From contig NZ_AOIO01000034.1 in the NCBI RefSeq assembly GCF_000337555.1, positions 1 through 64,000 on the forward strand: DNA of 64,000 nucleotides. The letters are read 5' to 3'. Below the pieces are notes generated by a model, which searched no databases, was not told where the DNA came from, and saw nothing but the letters and a program-made list of their open reading frames with translations. Both the position numbers and the translations under genes were made by a program. This DNA comes from Natrialba asiatica DSM 12278 (GTDB lineage Archaea > Halobacteriota > Halobacteria > Halobacteriales > Natrialbaceae). Numbering within the stretch: the stretch's first letter is position 1; each line of letters opens with the position of its first letter. This document shows, one piece after another, positions 42,538-51,046 of the stretch.

Positions 42538-43338
42538 ATGCTAACAACGAGTACAGTTGCCCGCGCCGGCCTGGATGCGGTCGCGCTCAAACCGGCCGAG
42601 TGTAACGTCGAGCGAGCGACGTCGCTCCCGGTCGAGACGATCGCGATCGATTACGAGGGGCACGATCACGTCCCGGACCGGCGGACGATAGAAGCGCTTT
42701 CGGCCGACGCGACAGTTCGGCTGACGACCCCCGTTCGCGCCGACGGATTCGACCCGCTCGGTGACGATTCGCTCGCTGCCGAACTCCCGTCGGGCGTCGA
42801 GCGCATCCTCGTCGCCGGCCACCCCGCCTACCTCACCGACGACGAGCGGGACCGCGCCGTCGCGCCCCGGTTGGGTGCGGCACTCGAAACGGCCCCCGAC
42901 TCCTGGGTCGGCACCGAGAGCGTCGAACGAATCGCGATGGCGACGGGCGCAACCCAGTACGACCTGCTCTCGCGAACGACGATGCGCGAGTTGCGGGCGC
43001 TTCGTGCTGCGACCTTCGACGGCGACATCGCAGTCTACGCACCGACGGTACTCACGGCCGACGAAGACGCGATCCTCGACGCCGTCGGGGACTACGTCGC
43101 TCGCCGGCGACCGGTCGCCGCGGCGCTCCCGGACGACGGAGACGAAGACGGAGACAGAACCGTCACCGATTCGCGCGCGACGGGCCGAACCCGTGAAATC
43201 CTGCTCGCCGCCGCCGAGGACTACACGCTCGTCGGCACCGAAACTGCGGTCCGCGAACGGACCGACGCGCTCCGCGAGGCCGGCGCAACGACCGTCGTCG
43301 GCTACCCCGCTCGCGAACTCGAGGCGTTCCTCGAGTAG
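42538..43338 (+). CDS. uncharacterised haloarchaeal protein (DUF7388-like)
   Basis: The 266-aa soluble acidic protein opens MLTTSTVARAGLDAVALKPAE and continues AIDYEGHDHVPDRRTIEAL, TTPVRADGFDPLGDDSLAAE and VERILVAGHPAYLTDDERDR. It ends with EILLAAAEDYTLVGTETAVRER and EAGATTVVGYPARELEAFLE. The closing block resembles the end of TIM-barrel luciferase/F420-type proteins, and a barrel fold is my guess. I associate the family with DUF7388. The ATG at 42538 is chosen because GAGGTG lies 8 bases upstream. Function unknown. Confidence 0.75.
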   Translation: MLTTSTVARAGLDAVALKPAECNVERATSLPVETIAIDYEGHDHVPDRRTIEALSADATVRLTTPVRADGFDPLGDDSLAAELPSGVERILVAGHPAYLTDDERDRAVAPRLGAALETAPDSWVGTESVERIAMATGATQYDLLSRTTMRELRALRAATFDGDIAVYAPTVLTADEDAILDAVGDYVARRRPVAAALPDDGDEDGDRTVTDSRATGRTREILLAAAEDYTLVGTETAVRERTDALREAGATTVVGYPARELEAFLE

Positions 43339-43400
43339 GACCGCTATTTCTTCGAAACGAACGGCAGACGTATAAGTCACTCCGGCAACCAGAGGACGGC

Positions 43401-44165
43401 ATGACACTGCTCGCCGAACGAACGACGACCGACGCCGCCGACGAACTCGGGTCGGCCGAGGTCGCCGTGCTACCGACTGGGAGCACCGAACAGCACGGAC
43501 CGGCGTTACCGCTCGGGATGGACTTCATGGCGGCCGAGGCGTTCGCTCACACTGCAACCGATCGCGAGGATACCGTGGTCCTCCCGACGATTCCGATCGG
43601 CGTCAGCGGCCACCACCGGCAGTTCGACGGCACGCTGTACGTCTCCGCGGCGACGTTCGAACGCTACGTCGAGGAAACGATCGCGAGCCTCGCCGACCAC
43701 GGCGTCCGCAAAACGGTCGTCGTCAACGGCCACGGCGGCAACACGGGGGCGCTCCGACGGGCCGCACGGACCCTGCGAAACGAGGAAACGGCGTTCGCGC
43801 CCCCCTGGAACTGGTGGGACAGCGTCGACGACCTCGCGGCCGACCTGTTCGACGAGGACGGCGGTCACGCCGACGCGATGGAGTCGAGCCTGCTCTGGCA
43901 CCTCCGCGAGGACCTCGTTCGGCCGGACGAGTTCGCGGCCGCGGAAGACGGGGCGAGCGACTCCTGGGGCGAGTTCAGCCACGGCGCGCCGATCGGGTTC
44001 GATACGATCGACTTCTCGGAGAGCGGGGCGGTCGGCCGGCCGACCCAGGCCGACCCCGAGAAGGGCGCGGCGTTGTTCGAGGCCGGGCGCGACCACCTCG
44101 ACGCGCTGCTCGACTGGCTCGCGGCGCAACCGCTCGCGGATTGCTGGCCGCGTGATCACAAATGA
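43401..44165 (+). CDS. creatininase-family amidohydrolase
   Basis: The 254-aa protein has the creatininase fold signatures VAVLPTGSTEQHGPALPLGM (metal-binding Glu, His and Asp), GHHRQFDGTLYVS, VVVNGHGGNTGALRRAA and GHADAMESSLLWHL. Family members open cyclic or formyl amides: creatininase itself, mycofactocin MftE, or the archaeal FAPy deformylase ArfB in riboflavin/F420 synthesis. F420 genes lie 5 kb away, so ArfB-like activity is a candidate. The ATGA overlap (44162-44165) with an FAD oxidoreductase gene suggests another pathway. A TATA-like CGTATAAGTC is 27 bases upstream. Confidence 0.85.
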   Translation: MTLLAERTTTDAADELGSAEVAVLPTGSTEQHGPALPLGMDFMAAEAFAHTATDREDTVVLPTIPIGVSGHHRQFDGTLYVSAATFERYVEETIASLADHGVRKTVVVNGHGGNTGALRRAARTLRNEETAFAPPWNWWDSVDDLAADLFDEDGGHADAMESSLLWHLREDLVRPDEFAAAEDGASDSWGEFSHGAPIGFDTIDFSESGAVGRPTQADPEKGAALFEAGRDHLDALLDWLAAQPLADCWPRDHK

Positions 44166-45343
44166 GCGACGAAGCCGAACTCGCCGTCGGTGCCGATGCC
44201 TTCACCGACCGGGGTGCGGGGCGCTCCGTCGCCGTCGTCGGTGCGGGAGCCGTCGGCGCGACCGCGGCCTACGATCTGGCGCGCGAGGGCGCGGACGTGA
44301 CGCTGTACGACCGCGGCGGCGTCGCACACGGCTCGAGCGGCCGCGCGGCCGGCATCTGTTATGACGCCTTCGCGGACTCGCTCGACGCCGAACTCGCGAG
44401 CGATGCGATCGAACGCTTCCGGGCGCTCTCGGGCGACGACACGTTCCCCTTCGTCGAGTGTCCCTACGTTTGGCTCGCCCGCGAAGGGGACGACCGGCGT
44501 GCCGACGCCATCCGCGACCAGGTCGAACGGATGCAAGCACAGGGCGTCGTCGCCGTCACGATGGACGGCGATGAACTCGCGGACCGGTTCCCGACCGTGC
44601 GGGCGGACGACGTGGCCGTCGCGGGCGTCGCCGGCGGCGCGGGGTACACGGACCCCGGCCAGTACACCGCCTGCCTCGCCGCCGCAGCAACTGGGGCGGG
44701 CGCGACGCTCGAAACTGACACGCCCGTCAGCCTCCGAACCGACCCGGCTCGGATCGTCCGCGAAGACGGGACCGTCGACGAGTTCGACGCGGTCCTCGTG
44801 ACCGCCGGCGCGCACACGAAGCGACTCCTCGCGGACGCCGGCATCTCGATCGCCGTGAAACCCTACCGCGTCCAGGCGCTCGTCGCGAGTTGCGACCACC
44901 CGGAACCGACGTGTTACGACGCCAGCGACGGATTCTATCTCCGCCCGCACCCGGAGGGGCTGCTCGCGGGCGACGGCACCGAGGAGTGGGAGGCCGACCC
45001 GGACGATTACGACCGGGACGCAAATCCCGAGTTCGCGTCGGACCTGCTCGAACGCGTGCGCCATCGGTTGCCTACCGCCGACGTTGAACTCGAGCGGGCC
45101 TGGGCCGGCCTCTGTACGGCGACGCCGGACCGCGATCCGCTGGTCGGGCAACTAGCGGACGGACTGTACGTCGCGACGGGGTTCCAGGGCCACGGCTTCA
45201 TGCGCGCGCCGGCGATCGGCCAGCGGCTCGCCCGACAGGTGCTCGGCGGCGACGGTATCGACGCCTTCGACCCGACCCGATTCGACGGCGACGAAGAGTT
45301 CGACGTGGTCGAAGGGATGACCGTCCCGGACGAGTTCGACTGA
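44162..45343 (+). CDS. DAO-family FAD-dependent oxidoreductase
   Basis: The 393-aa flavoenzyme has the FAD-binding beta-alpha-beta fold SVAVVGAGAVGATAAYDLAR, followed by GSSGRAAGICYDAF, AVLVTAGAHTKRLL and YVATGFQGHGFMRAPAIGQ. These are typical of sarcosine oxidase/glycine oxidase-like (DAO) enzymes that oxidise secondary or D-amino acids. Start and stop coupling with the creatininase-family gene (4-base overlap) implies the two work on linked substrates. Creatinine to sarcosine degradation is one idea, but the creatinase step is missing here. Confidence 0.87.
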   Translation: MSDEAELAVGADAFTDRGAGRSVAVVGAGAVGATAAYDLAREGADVTLYDRGGVAHGSSGRAAGICYDAFADSLDAELASDAIERFRALSGDDTFPFVECPYVWLAREGDDRRADAIRDQVERMQAQGVVAVTMDGDELADRFPTVRADDVAVAGVAGGAGYTDPGQYTACLAAAATGAGATLETDTPVSLRTDPARIVREDGTVDEFDAVLVTAGAHTKRLLADAGISIAVKPYRVQALVASCDHPEPTCYDASDGFYLRPHPEGLLAGDGTEEWEADPDDYDRDANPEFASDLLERVRHRLPTADVELERAWAGLCTATPDRDPLVGQLADGLYVATGFQGHGFMRAPAIGQRLARQVLGGDGIDAFDPTRFDGDEEFDVVEGMTVPDEFD

Positions 45344-45409
45344 CGCCCGCGTCACCTTCCGGAGAGGCAAAGGCTTTAGTCGTGCGGGGGTGTACCACAC
45401 CGGCGAACG

Positions 45410-45652
45410 ATGGTCCACGCGTTTATCATGGTCAAGACGGCCGCCGGCAAGTCGGAGGGGCTGCTCTCGCAGGTGACCGCGCTCGAGACGGTCGCGAACG
45501 CCCACATCGTCGCGGGCAACTACGACATCATCGTCGAGATCGATGCCCCGGAAGTCTACGACGTTCTCAAGGCCGTCTCCTCGGACATTCAGGGTCTCGA
45601 GGGTGTGACCGACACGAAGACCTACATCGCGATGGACCGGAACGACGGCTGA
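45410..45652 (+). CDS. stand-alone Lrp/AsnC ligand-binding (RAM) domain protein
   Basis: The 80-aa protein (MVHAFIMVKTAAGKSEGLLS, NAHIVAGNYDIIVEIDAPEV, GVTDTKTYIAMD) is a single RAM/ACT-like domain with no DNA-binding part. Such stand-alone SraA-type proteins oligomerise and bind amino acids, often influencing an Lrp regulator or enzyme. It lies 66 bases after the FAD-oxidoreductase gene in the same direction, with its own TATA-like GCTTTAGTC about 36 bases upstream. An amino-acid ligand would fit the neighbouring oxidase. Confidence 0.85.
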   Translation: MVHAFIMVKTAAGKSEGLLSQVTALETVANAHIVAGNYDIIVEIDAPEVYDVLKAVSSDIQGLEGVTDTKTYIAMDRNDG

Positions 45653-45770
45653 CGTGCGCTCGGCTCCCGATCGATACCCCGCTGTTTCTGAACTCGACAC
45701 CGGCTGTCCGAGTGGTTGTGAATCGGCCGGTCGTGTTGCGAGTTCAGCGTTTAGTACTCAGTGTTCGCGT

Positions 45771-46364
45771 TCAGCGCTCAACGGTAGCCGCGAGGATGTC
45801 CCGCACGTCTTCGAGCACTGCGGCGGGTGATTGGGCGGCGTCGATGCGGACGAACCGGTCGTCGTATCGCTCGCACAGCCGTTCGTAGTTCTCCCGGACC
45901 GCGGCGAGGTACTCGACGCGTTCGAACTTGTTCGTCGAGCCGGCGCGTCGGGCGGCCGTCTCGGGATCGAGGTCGAGATAGAGCGTCAGGTCGGGTTCGA
46001 CCGAGAACGCGTCGTGAACGTCGATAACGTACTCGAGGGGGTTCTCGACGCGCTCGGTCTCCGCGAGCGTCGCCCCTTGGTAGGCGAATCGGGAGTCGGC
46101 GTAGCGATCGGAGATGATGAGTTCACTGCGCTCGAGGGCCGGTTCGATCTTTCGGGAAAGGTGGTCGGCGTGGTCGGCGGTGTAGAGGAAGAGTTCGGCG
46201 AGCGAGTCGGCGTCGTCGTCTTCGATCGATCGGTAGACGGCGTCGCCGTACCAGGAGTCGTTGGTGGGTTCGCGGGTGAAGACGGCGTCGGGGTAGGATT
46301 TCTGCAGGGCCTCCCAGACCGTCGTTTTACCGCTCCCGTCGAGTCCCTCGAGCGTGACGAGCAT
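45771..46364 (-). CDS. tmk: thymidylate kinase
   Basis: The 197-aa P-loop kinase phosphorylates dTMP to dTDP. Visible are the Walker [34 protein letters not shown] (the DR/E loop), LLSDRY-like [19 protein letters not shown] and [13 protein letters not shown]. Length fits the family. The gene is convergent with the RAM-domain gene and divergent from the SDR gene at 46538. Confidence 0.94.
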   Translation of the reverse strand: MLVTLEGLDGSGKTTVWEALQKSYPDAVFTREPTNDSWYGDAVYRSIEDDDADSLAELFLYTADHADHLSRKIEPALERSELIISDRYADSRFAYQGATLAETERVENPLEYVIDVHDAFSVEPDLTLYLDLDPETAARRAGSTNKFERVEYLAAVRENYERLCERYDDRFVRIDAAQSPAAVLEDVRDILAATVER

Positions 46365-46537
46365 GCTCGCACGTCGTCGGGTGAGGTATTACAATCTGTC
46401 GAGTGGCCGTTGTCGACCGCTCGAGCGGTGACGACGTTCGTGTTTGCTGTCACGGGTGAATGGGACCCTCGTACCGACGGCTACGGTGACTCTCCGCGGC
46501 AGCTACTTATTTGGGGAATCGAGTGCATGTCTCACCT

Positions 46538-47467
46538 ATGCAGGTCCTCGTCGCCGGCGGCACCGGCTTCATCGGCACGCACCTCTGTACCGAACTCGCC
46601 GAACGCGGCCACGAGGTCACGGCGCTGTCTCGAAATCCGGCGACCGAAGACGCCGCTGAACTCCCCGACGAAGTCGACCTGTCGACGGGCGACGTGAGCG
46701 CCTACGATTCGATCGTCGACGCCGTCGCGGGCCACGACGCCATCGTCAATCTCGTCGCCCTCTCCCCGCTCTACCAGCCCCCCGACGGGACCGACCACGA
46801 GACGGTCCACCTCGGCGGCACGGAAAACCTGGTTCGAGCGGCCGAGGAAAACGGCGTCGATCGATTCCTCCAGATCAGCGCCCTCGGTGCCGATCCCGAC
46901 GGGCCGACGGCGTATATTCGCACCAAGGGTCGCGCCGAATCGATCGTCCGCGAGGCGGCATTGAGCTGGACGATCGTCCGTCCCGCAGTCGTCTTCGGCG
47001 ACGGCGGCGAGTTCCTCACCTTCGCAAAGCAACTCACGACGCCGTACCTGACCGGCCTGCCCGGCGGCGGGAAGACGCGCTTTCAGCCGATCTGGGTCGG
47101 CGACTTCGCGCCACTTCTCGCCGATGCGCTCGAAGACGACTCCCACGTCGGACGCACGTACGAGCTCGGCGGTCCGCAAGTCGTCACCCTGGCCGACGCG
47201 ACCGAACTCGTCTACGAGGCTGAGGACCGGCCAGTGACAATCCTCCCGATACCGATGGCGCTCACAAAGCTCGGACTCGCCGCCGCCGATTCGCTGCCGT
47301 TCGTCCCGTTCGGGGCGGACCAGGCGCGGTCGCTCGAGTTCGATAACACCGTCGCGGAGAACGACGTGCAGGCGTTCGGTGTCGAACCAACCGATCTGTT
47401 GACACTCGGTGCGTATCTCGGCGTCCGACCTGGAACACCACACGAGGAGAGCCGACCGCTCGCATAA
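46538..47467 (+). CDS. NDUFA9-like atypical SDR (complex I NDUFA9 subunit family)
   Basis: The 309-aa Rossmann protein has MQVLVAGGTGFIGTHLCTEL, IVNLVALSPLYQPPDGTD, GVDRFLQISALGADPDGPTA and YIRTKGRAESIVREAALSWT-IVRP. This is the atypical SDR subgroup that includes eukaryotic NDUFA9 and cyanobacterial quinone-assembly factors. The usual YxxxK appears as YIRTK. NAD(P) binding is likely; the role may be quinone- or lipid-related. The ATG at 46538 matches the usual family start and lies about 32 bases after a TATA-like CTTATTT. Confidence 0.87.
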   Translation: MQVLVAGGTGFIGTHLCTELAERGHEVTALSRNPATEDAAELPDEVDLSTGDVSAYDSIVDAVAGHDAIVNLVALSPLYQPPDGTDHETVHLGGTENLVRAAEENGVDRFLQISALGADPDGPTAYIRTKGRAESIVREAALSWTIVRPAVVFGDGGEFLTFAKQLTTPYLTGLPGGGKTRFQPIWVGDFAPLLADALEDDSHVGRTYELGGPQVVTLADATELVYEAEDRPVTILPIPMALTKLGLAAADSLPFVPFGADQARSLEFDNTVAENDVQAFGVEPTDLLTLGAYLGVRPGTPHEESRPLA

Positions 47468-47650
47468 TCGGCCGCCGTTTACGTCTCAAGTTATGGACGC
47501 ATATCTGTTGGTTATCGAATAGTTATTTCTTCAAACCCGTCCCCGTCTATCGATTTATGGAGATATAGAATTATGCAAGAAATTCACTTCATAGAAAGAC
47601 TTATGGTCCTAATCGCTCTGGTCCAAATCAACGGAGCCCCCTGACAAAGT

Positions 47651-48829
47651 ATGAAGCTGGCGATGATCGGATTTGGACAGGCCGGTGGCAAAATCGTCGA
47701 TCGGTTCCTCGATTACGACGATCGGACTAACAGCGGTATCGTCCGTGCGGCGATCGCTGTGAACTCCGCGAAGGCGGATCTGATGGGTCTCGAGCGGATT
47801 CCAAAGGACAATCGCGTTCTCATCGGTCAGGCCCGCGTCAAGGGCCACGGCGTTGGAGCGGACAACGAACTCGGCGCGGAAATCGCCGAAGAAGACATCG
47901 ACGAAGTGCAAAACGCGATCGACTCGATTCCGACTCACGAGGTCGACGCGTTCCTGATCGTCTCCGGCATGGGTGGTGGGACCGGCTCTGGCGGTGCGCC
48001 AGTTCTTGCGAAGCATCTCCAGCGGATCTATACGATTCCCGTCTACGGTCTCGGCGTTCTTCCCGGCACGGACGAGGGTGGGATCTACACGCTCAACGCG
48101 GCACGCTCGTTCCAGACGTTCGTTCGCGAGGTCGACAACCTGCTCGTCTTCGACAACGACTCCTGGCGACAGACCGGCGAGTCCGTCGAAGGCGGCTACG
48201 AACAGATCAACGAGGAGATCGTCCGCCGGTTCGGGCTCCTCTTCGGTGCCGGCGAAGTCGCCGGCGACCAGGAAGTCGCAGAGAGCGTCGTCGACTCCTC
48301 CGAGATCATCAACACGCTCTCGGGTGGGGGCGTCTCTACCGTCGGCTTCGCGAGCGAGGAGGTCGAACTCAACACCAGCGGCGGACTGCTCTCCCGATTC
48401 ACCGGCGACGGAGCCGGCGACGAGGGACTCGACGCCGCAAACACGACCAACCGGATCACCAGTCTCGTCCGCAAGGCCGCCCTCGGTCGACTCACGCTCC
48501 CCTGTGAGATCGAAGGCACCGAACGCGCGCTGCTCGTCCTCGGCGGCCCCTCGGAGTACTTAAACCGAAAAGGCATCGAGCGCGGGCGTAAGTGGCTCGA
48601 AGAGGAAACCGGCAGCATGGAAGTCCGCGGTGGCGACTACCCGCGCGAAAAACCGGAAGTCGCCGCAGCGATCCTGCTCTCGGGCGTCACGAACGTCCCC
48701 CGGATCAAACGTCTTCAGCAGGTCGCAATCGAGGCCCAGGACAACATGGACGATATCCAGGCCGAAAGCGAAGAGAACCTAGAAGAACTCGTCGAGGACG
48801 ACGAGGACGAACTCGAGCCGTTGTTCTGA
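47651..48829 (+). CDS. cetZ1: CetZ-family tubulin-like GTPase, probably CetZ1
   Basis: The 392-aa tubulin-superfamily GTPase starts MKLAMIGFGQAGGKIVDRFL. It has IAVNSAKADLMGLERI, GHGVGADNELGAEIAEEDID, the signature SGMGGGTGSGGAPVLAKHL, YGLGVLPGTDEGGIYTLNAA and RKWLEEETGSMEVRGGDYP. It ends in an acidic tail with EDELEPLF. In Haloferax volcanii CetZ1 is required for rod-cell formation and swimming and, as I recall, also sits close to F420 genes, as here (cofC follows). That synteny and the low divergence suggest the CetZ1 orthologue. It is preceded by about 180 bases of A/T-rich promoter DNA, unusual for this window. Confidence 0.93.
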   Translation: MKLAMIGFGQAGGKIVDRFLDYDDRTNSGIVRAAIAVNSAKADLMGLERIPKDNRVLIGQARVKGHGVGADNELGAEIAEEDIDEVQNAIDSIPTHEVDAFLIVSGMGGGTGSGGAPVLAKHLQRIYTIPVYGLGVLPGTDEGGIYTLNAARSFQTFVREVDNLLVFDNDSWRQTGESVEGGYEQINEEIVRRFGLLFGAGEVAGDQEVAESVVDSSEIINTLSGGGVSTVGFASEEVELNTSGGLLSRFTGDGAGDEGLDAANTTNRITSLVRKAALGRLTLPCEIEGTERALLVLGGPSEYLNRKGIERGRKWLEEETGSMEVRGGDYPREKPEVAAAILLSGVTNVPRIKRLQQVAIEAQDNMDDIQAESEENLEELVEDDEDELEPLF

Positions 48830-48849
48830 CGGCGGCGAGTTCACCGACG

Positions 48850-48876
48850 CGCTATCGAACTGCACTCGCGATAGCG
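48850..48876 (+). terminator. hairpin 20 bases after the cetZ1 stop
   Basis: A perfect 8-bp stem, CGCTATCG (48850-48857) and CGATAGCG (48869-48876), with an 11-base loop. No T-run follows, so it may be a 3'-end stabilising or processing hairpin rather than a classical archaeal terminator. Confidence 0.45.
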
Positions 48877-49065
48877 GTCCGTCGTAGTTACGGTCACTGC
48901 TCACAAACGAATCAACGAATACACGTGCTGTAGCGACCACCTCGCGTCGCTTCGCGGCGTTCGTGTCGGGGGGCACGAACGAAAGGGCTAACCGAGTGAC
49001 ACGGGGTGTGCTCCCGACCCGGGAGTTCGACGTGTTTTTGGATGCCTGTTACTAACCACTGACAA

Positions 49066-49740
49066 ATGCAGGTCGTCGTTCCGTTCGCTGCCGAGACGCC
49101 GAAGACGCGTCTCAGCACGGTACTCGCTCCCAGCGAGCGACACGCTGTGGCCAGAGCCATGCTCGCGGACGTTCTCGATGCAATCGCCGAGGCCGATCCG
49201 GAACTCGATCCGCTGATCCTGTCGACAGCACCGATCGAACTCGACGAGTACGACGAGTTCACCGACCGCGTGCCACGCCCCGTCGTCGCGGTCGACGACC
49301 GGCCGTTGACTGAGGCAGTTAACGACCACCTCGTATCGACGGCGGAGCCGGTCGCAATCGTCATGGCCGATCTGGCGCTTGCAACCCCCGAAGCGATTAC
49401 GGACGTCGTCGAGACGCCGGGAGATGTCGTCATCGCGCCCGGACGGGGCGGCGGAACGAACGCGCTCGCGGTTCGCCACCCCGAGTTCAGAGTGGACTAT
49501 CACGGGGCCTCGTATCGCGACCACCGGGCGCGCGCCCGGGAGGTCGGCGCGACGATCGAGACGGTCGACTCGTTTCGGCTGGGAACGGATATCGACGAAC
49601 CGGCGGATCTGGCCGAGGTATTGCTCCACGGTCGCGGACGGACAGCGGCGACGCTTCGAGAGTGGGGATTCGAACTCGAGACGAGCGACGGACGGGTCGG
49701 CGTCGATCGCTCGGCTGCCGATTCGGCGTCCGATTTCTGA
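49066..49740 (+). CDS. cofC: 2-phospho-L-lactate guanylyltransferase
   Basis: CofC activates 2-phospholactate (or phosphoenolpyruvate) with GTP to give the LPPG precursor of coenzyme F420. The 224-aa protein has the nucleotidyltransferase start MQVVVPFAAETPKTRLSTVL, AIVMADLALATPEAITDVV, APGRGGGTNALAVRHPEFRV-DYHG and SFRLGTDIDEPADLAEVLL, all family blocks. cofG follows after 61 bases with its own promoter-like box. Confidence 0.95.
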   Translation: MQVVVPFAAETPKTRLSTVLAPSERHAVARAMLADVLDAIAEADPELDPLILSTAPIELDEYDEFTDRVPRPVVAVDDRPLTEAVNDHLVSTAEPVAIVMADLALATPEAITDVVETPGDVVIAPGRGGGTNALAVRHPEFRVDYHGASYRDHRARAREVGATIETVDSFRLGTDIDEPADLAEVLLHGRGRTAATLREWGFELETSDGRVGVDRSAADSASDF

Positions 49741-49801
49741 CCGGGAGAAGGTACCGCTCGAAGTGAAACGCTTTAGGTCGGCGCAACGACACACCGAGGT
49801 A

Positions 49802-50998
49802 ATGATTCCCGGGGCGACGGAGTACGATGTCGAACTTACGATCGACGAAGCGGCGATCACCGACCTGCTGGCTGTCGAACCCGACCGCGTTGGACCGCCG
49901 TCGGAGCTGAGTTTTTCGCGGAACGTCTTCGTCCCGCTGACGACGGCGTGTCGGTACACCTGCACCTACTGTACGTACTTCGATCCGCCGGGACAGGCCT
50001 CCTTGCTCTCGCTCGAGGAGGTTCGGGACATCTGCAAACGGGGAGCCGACGCCGGCTGTACCGAGGCGCTATTCACCTTCGGTGACGACCCTGACGACCG
50101 CTACACGGAGATTCACGGCCAGCTCGATGCGTGGGGCTACGACTCGATCCACACCTATCTGCGGGCGGCCTGCGAGGTCGCCCTGGAGGAGGGGCTGCTC
50201 CCGCACGCGAATCCCGGCGACCAGACCCGCGAGCAGCTGGCGGCGGTCGCCGACGTCAACGCCAGCATGGGCGTGATGCTCGAGACGACCGCCGACGTCG
50301 ACGCCCACGGCGGCCCCCGACAGAAGGACCCGGGCCAGCGCCTGCGGACGATCGCGAACGCAGGTGAACTCGACGTGGCGTTTACGACCGGTATCCTCGT
50401 CGGCATCGGCGAGGACTGGCGCGACCGGGCCGAGAGTCTGCTCGCCATTCGCGAGCTACACGAGCGGTACGACCACGTTCAGGAGGTCATCATCCAACCC
50501 GTCGTGAGCAACGAGCGCTGGAACGACGGGTCCCCCAATCTCGAAACGATGCGCCGCGTCACGGCGATGGCGCGGGTCGCCCTCCCCGAGGAAATCTCCG
50601 TTCAGGTCCCGCCGAATCTCACGGCCGCCCGCGAACTCGTCGACTGCGGCGTCGACGACCTCGGCGGCGTCTCCCCCGTCACCGACGACCACATCAACCC
50701 CGACTACACCTGGCCGGCACTCCGCGAACTCGAGGACATCGCGGCCGACGCCGGCCTTCCACTTTGCGAACGGCTCCCAGTGTACGAGCGATTCCTGCCG
50801 GCTGACCTGCGCACCGACGAGTTCGGCGGCGTGCCAGCAGCGGGAACCGGTTCGGATGGGGCCGGCGCTGAATCGGAGACACGCGAGTGGCTTTCACCGC
50901 AGATTCGGGCGGCGCTGACGGCGGACGATGCCGGCGGACAGCGGTACCGGTCGGTGCTTCGGGGTGAGGCAACGATTTCGACAGCGACGGACGACTGA
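49802..50998 (+). CDS. cofG: 7,8-didemethyl-8-hydroxy-5-deazariboflavin (FO) synthase subunit CofG
   Basis: The 398-aa radical-SAM enzyme works with CofH to build the deazaflavin FO. The [4Fe-4S] motif TACRYTCTYC holds Cys50, Cys54 and Cys57. Other blocks are EALFTFGDDPDDRYTEIHGQ, LLPHANPGDQTREQL, GVMLETTADVDAHGGPRQKD and TGILVGIGEDWRDRAESLLA. The ATG at 49802 is set by GCTTTAGGTC about 28 bases upstream; an in-frame reading back to 49379 runs through cofC in another frame and is spurious. The C-terminus has a 40-residue polar extension. cofH is 2.4 kb away on the other strand. Confidence 0.96.
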   Translation: MIPGATEYDVELTIDEAAITDLLAVEPDRVGPPSELSFSRNVFVPLTTACRYTCTYCTYFDPPGQASLLSLEEVRDICKRGADAGCTEALFTFGDDPDDRYTEIHGQLDAWGYDSIHTYLRAACEVALEEGLLPHANPGDQTREQLAAVADVNASMGVMLETTADVDAHGGPRQKDPGQRLRTIANAGELDVAFTTGILVGIGEDWRDRAESLLAIRELHERYDHVQEVIIQPVVSNERWNDGSPNLETMRRVTAMARVALPEEISVQVPPNLTAARELVDCGVDDLGGVSPVTDDHINPDYTWPALRELEDIAADAGLPLCERLPVYERFLPADLRTDEFGGVPAAGTGSDGAGAESETREWLSPQIRAALTADDAGGQRYRSVLRGEATISTATDD

Positions 50999-51046
50999 GA
51001 TGAGAGACGGGAGGTAAAAAGAACGCAAAGAGCGGTACAGACGTAC

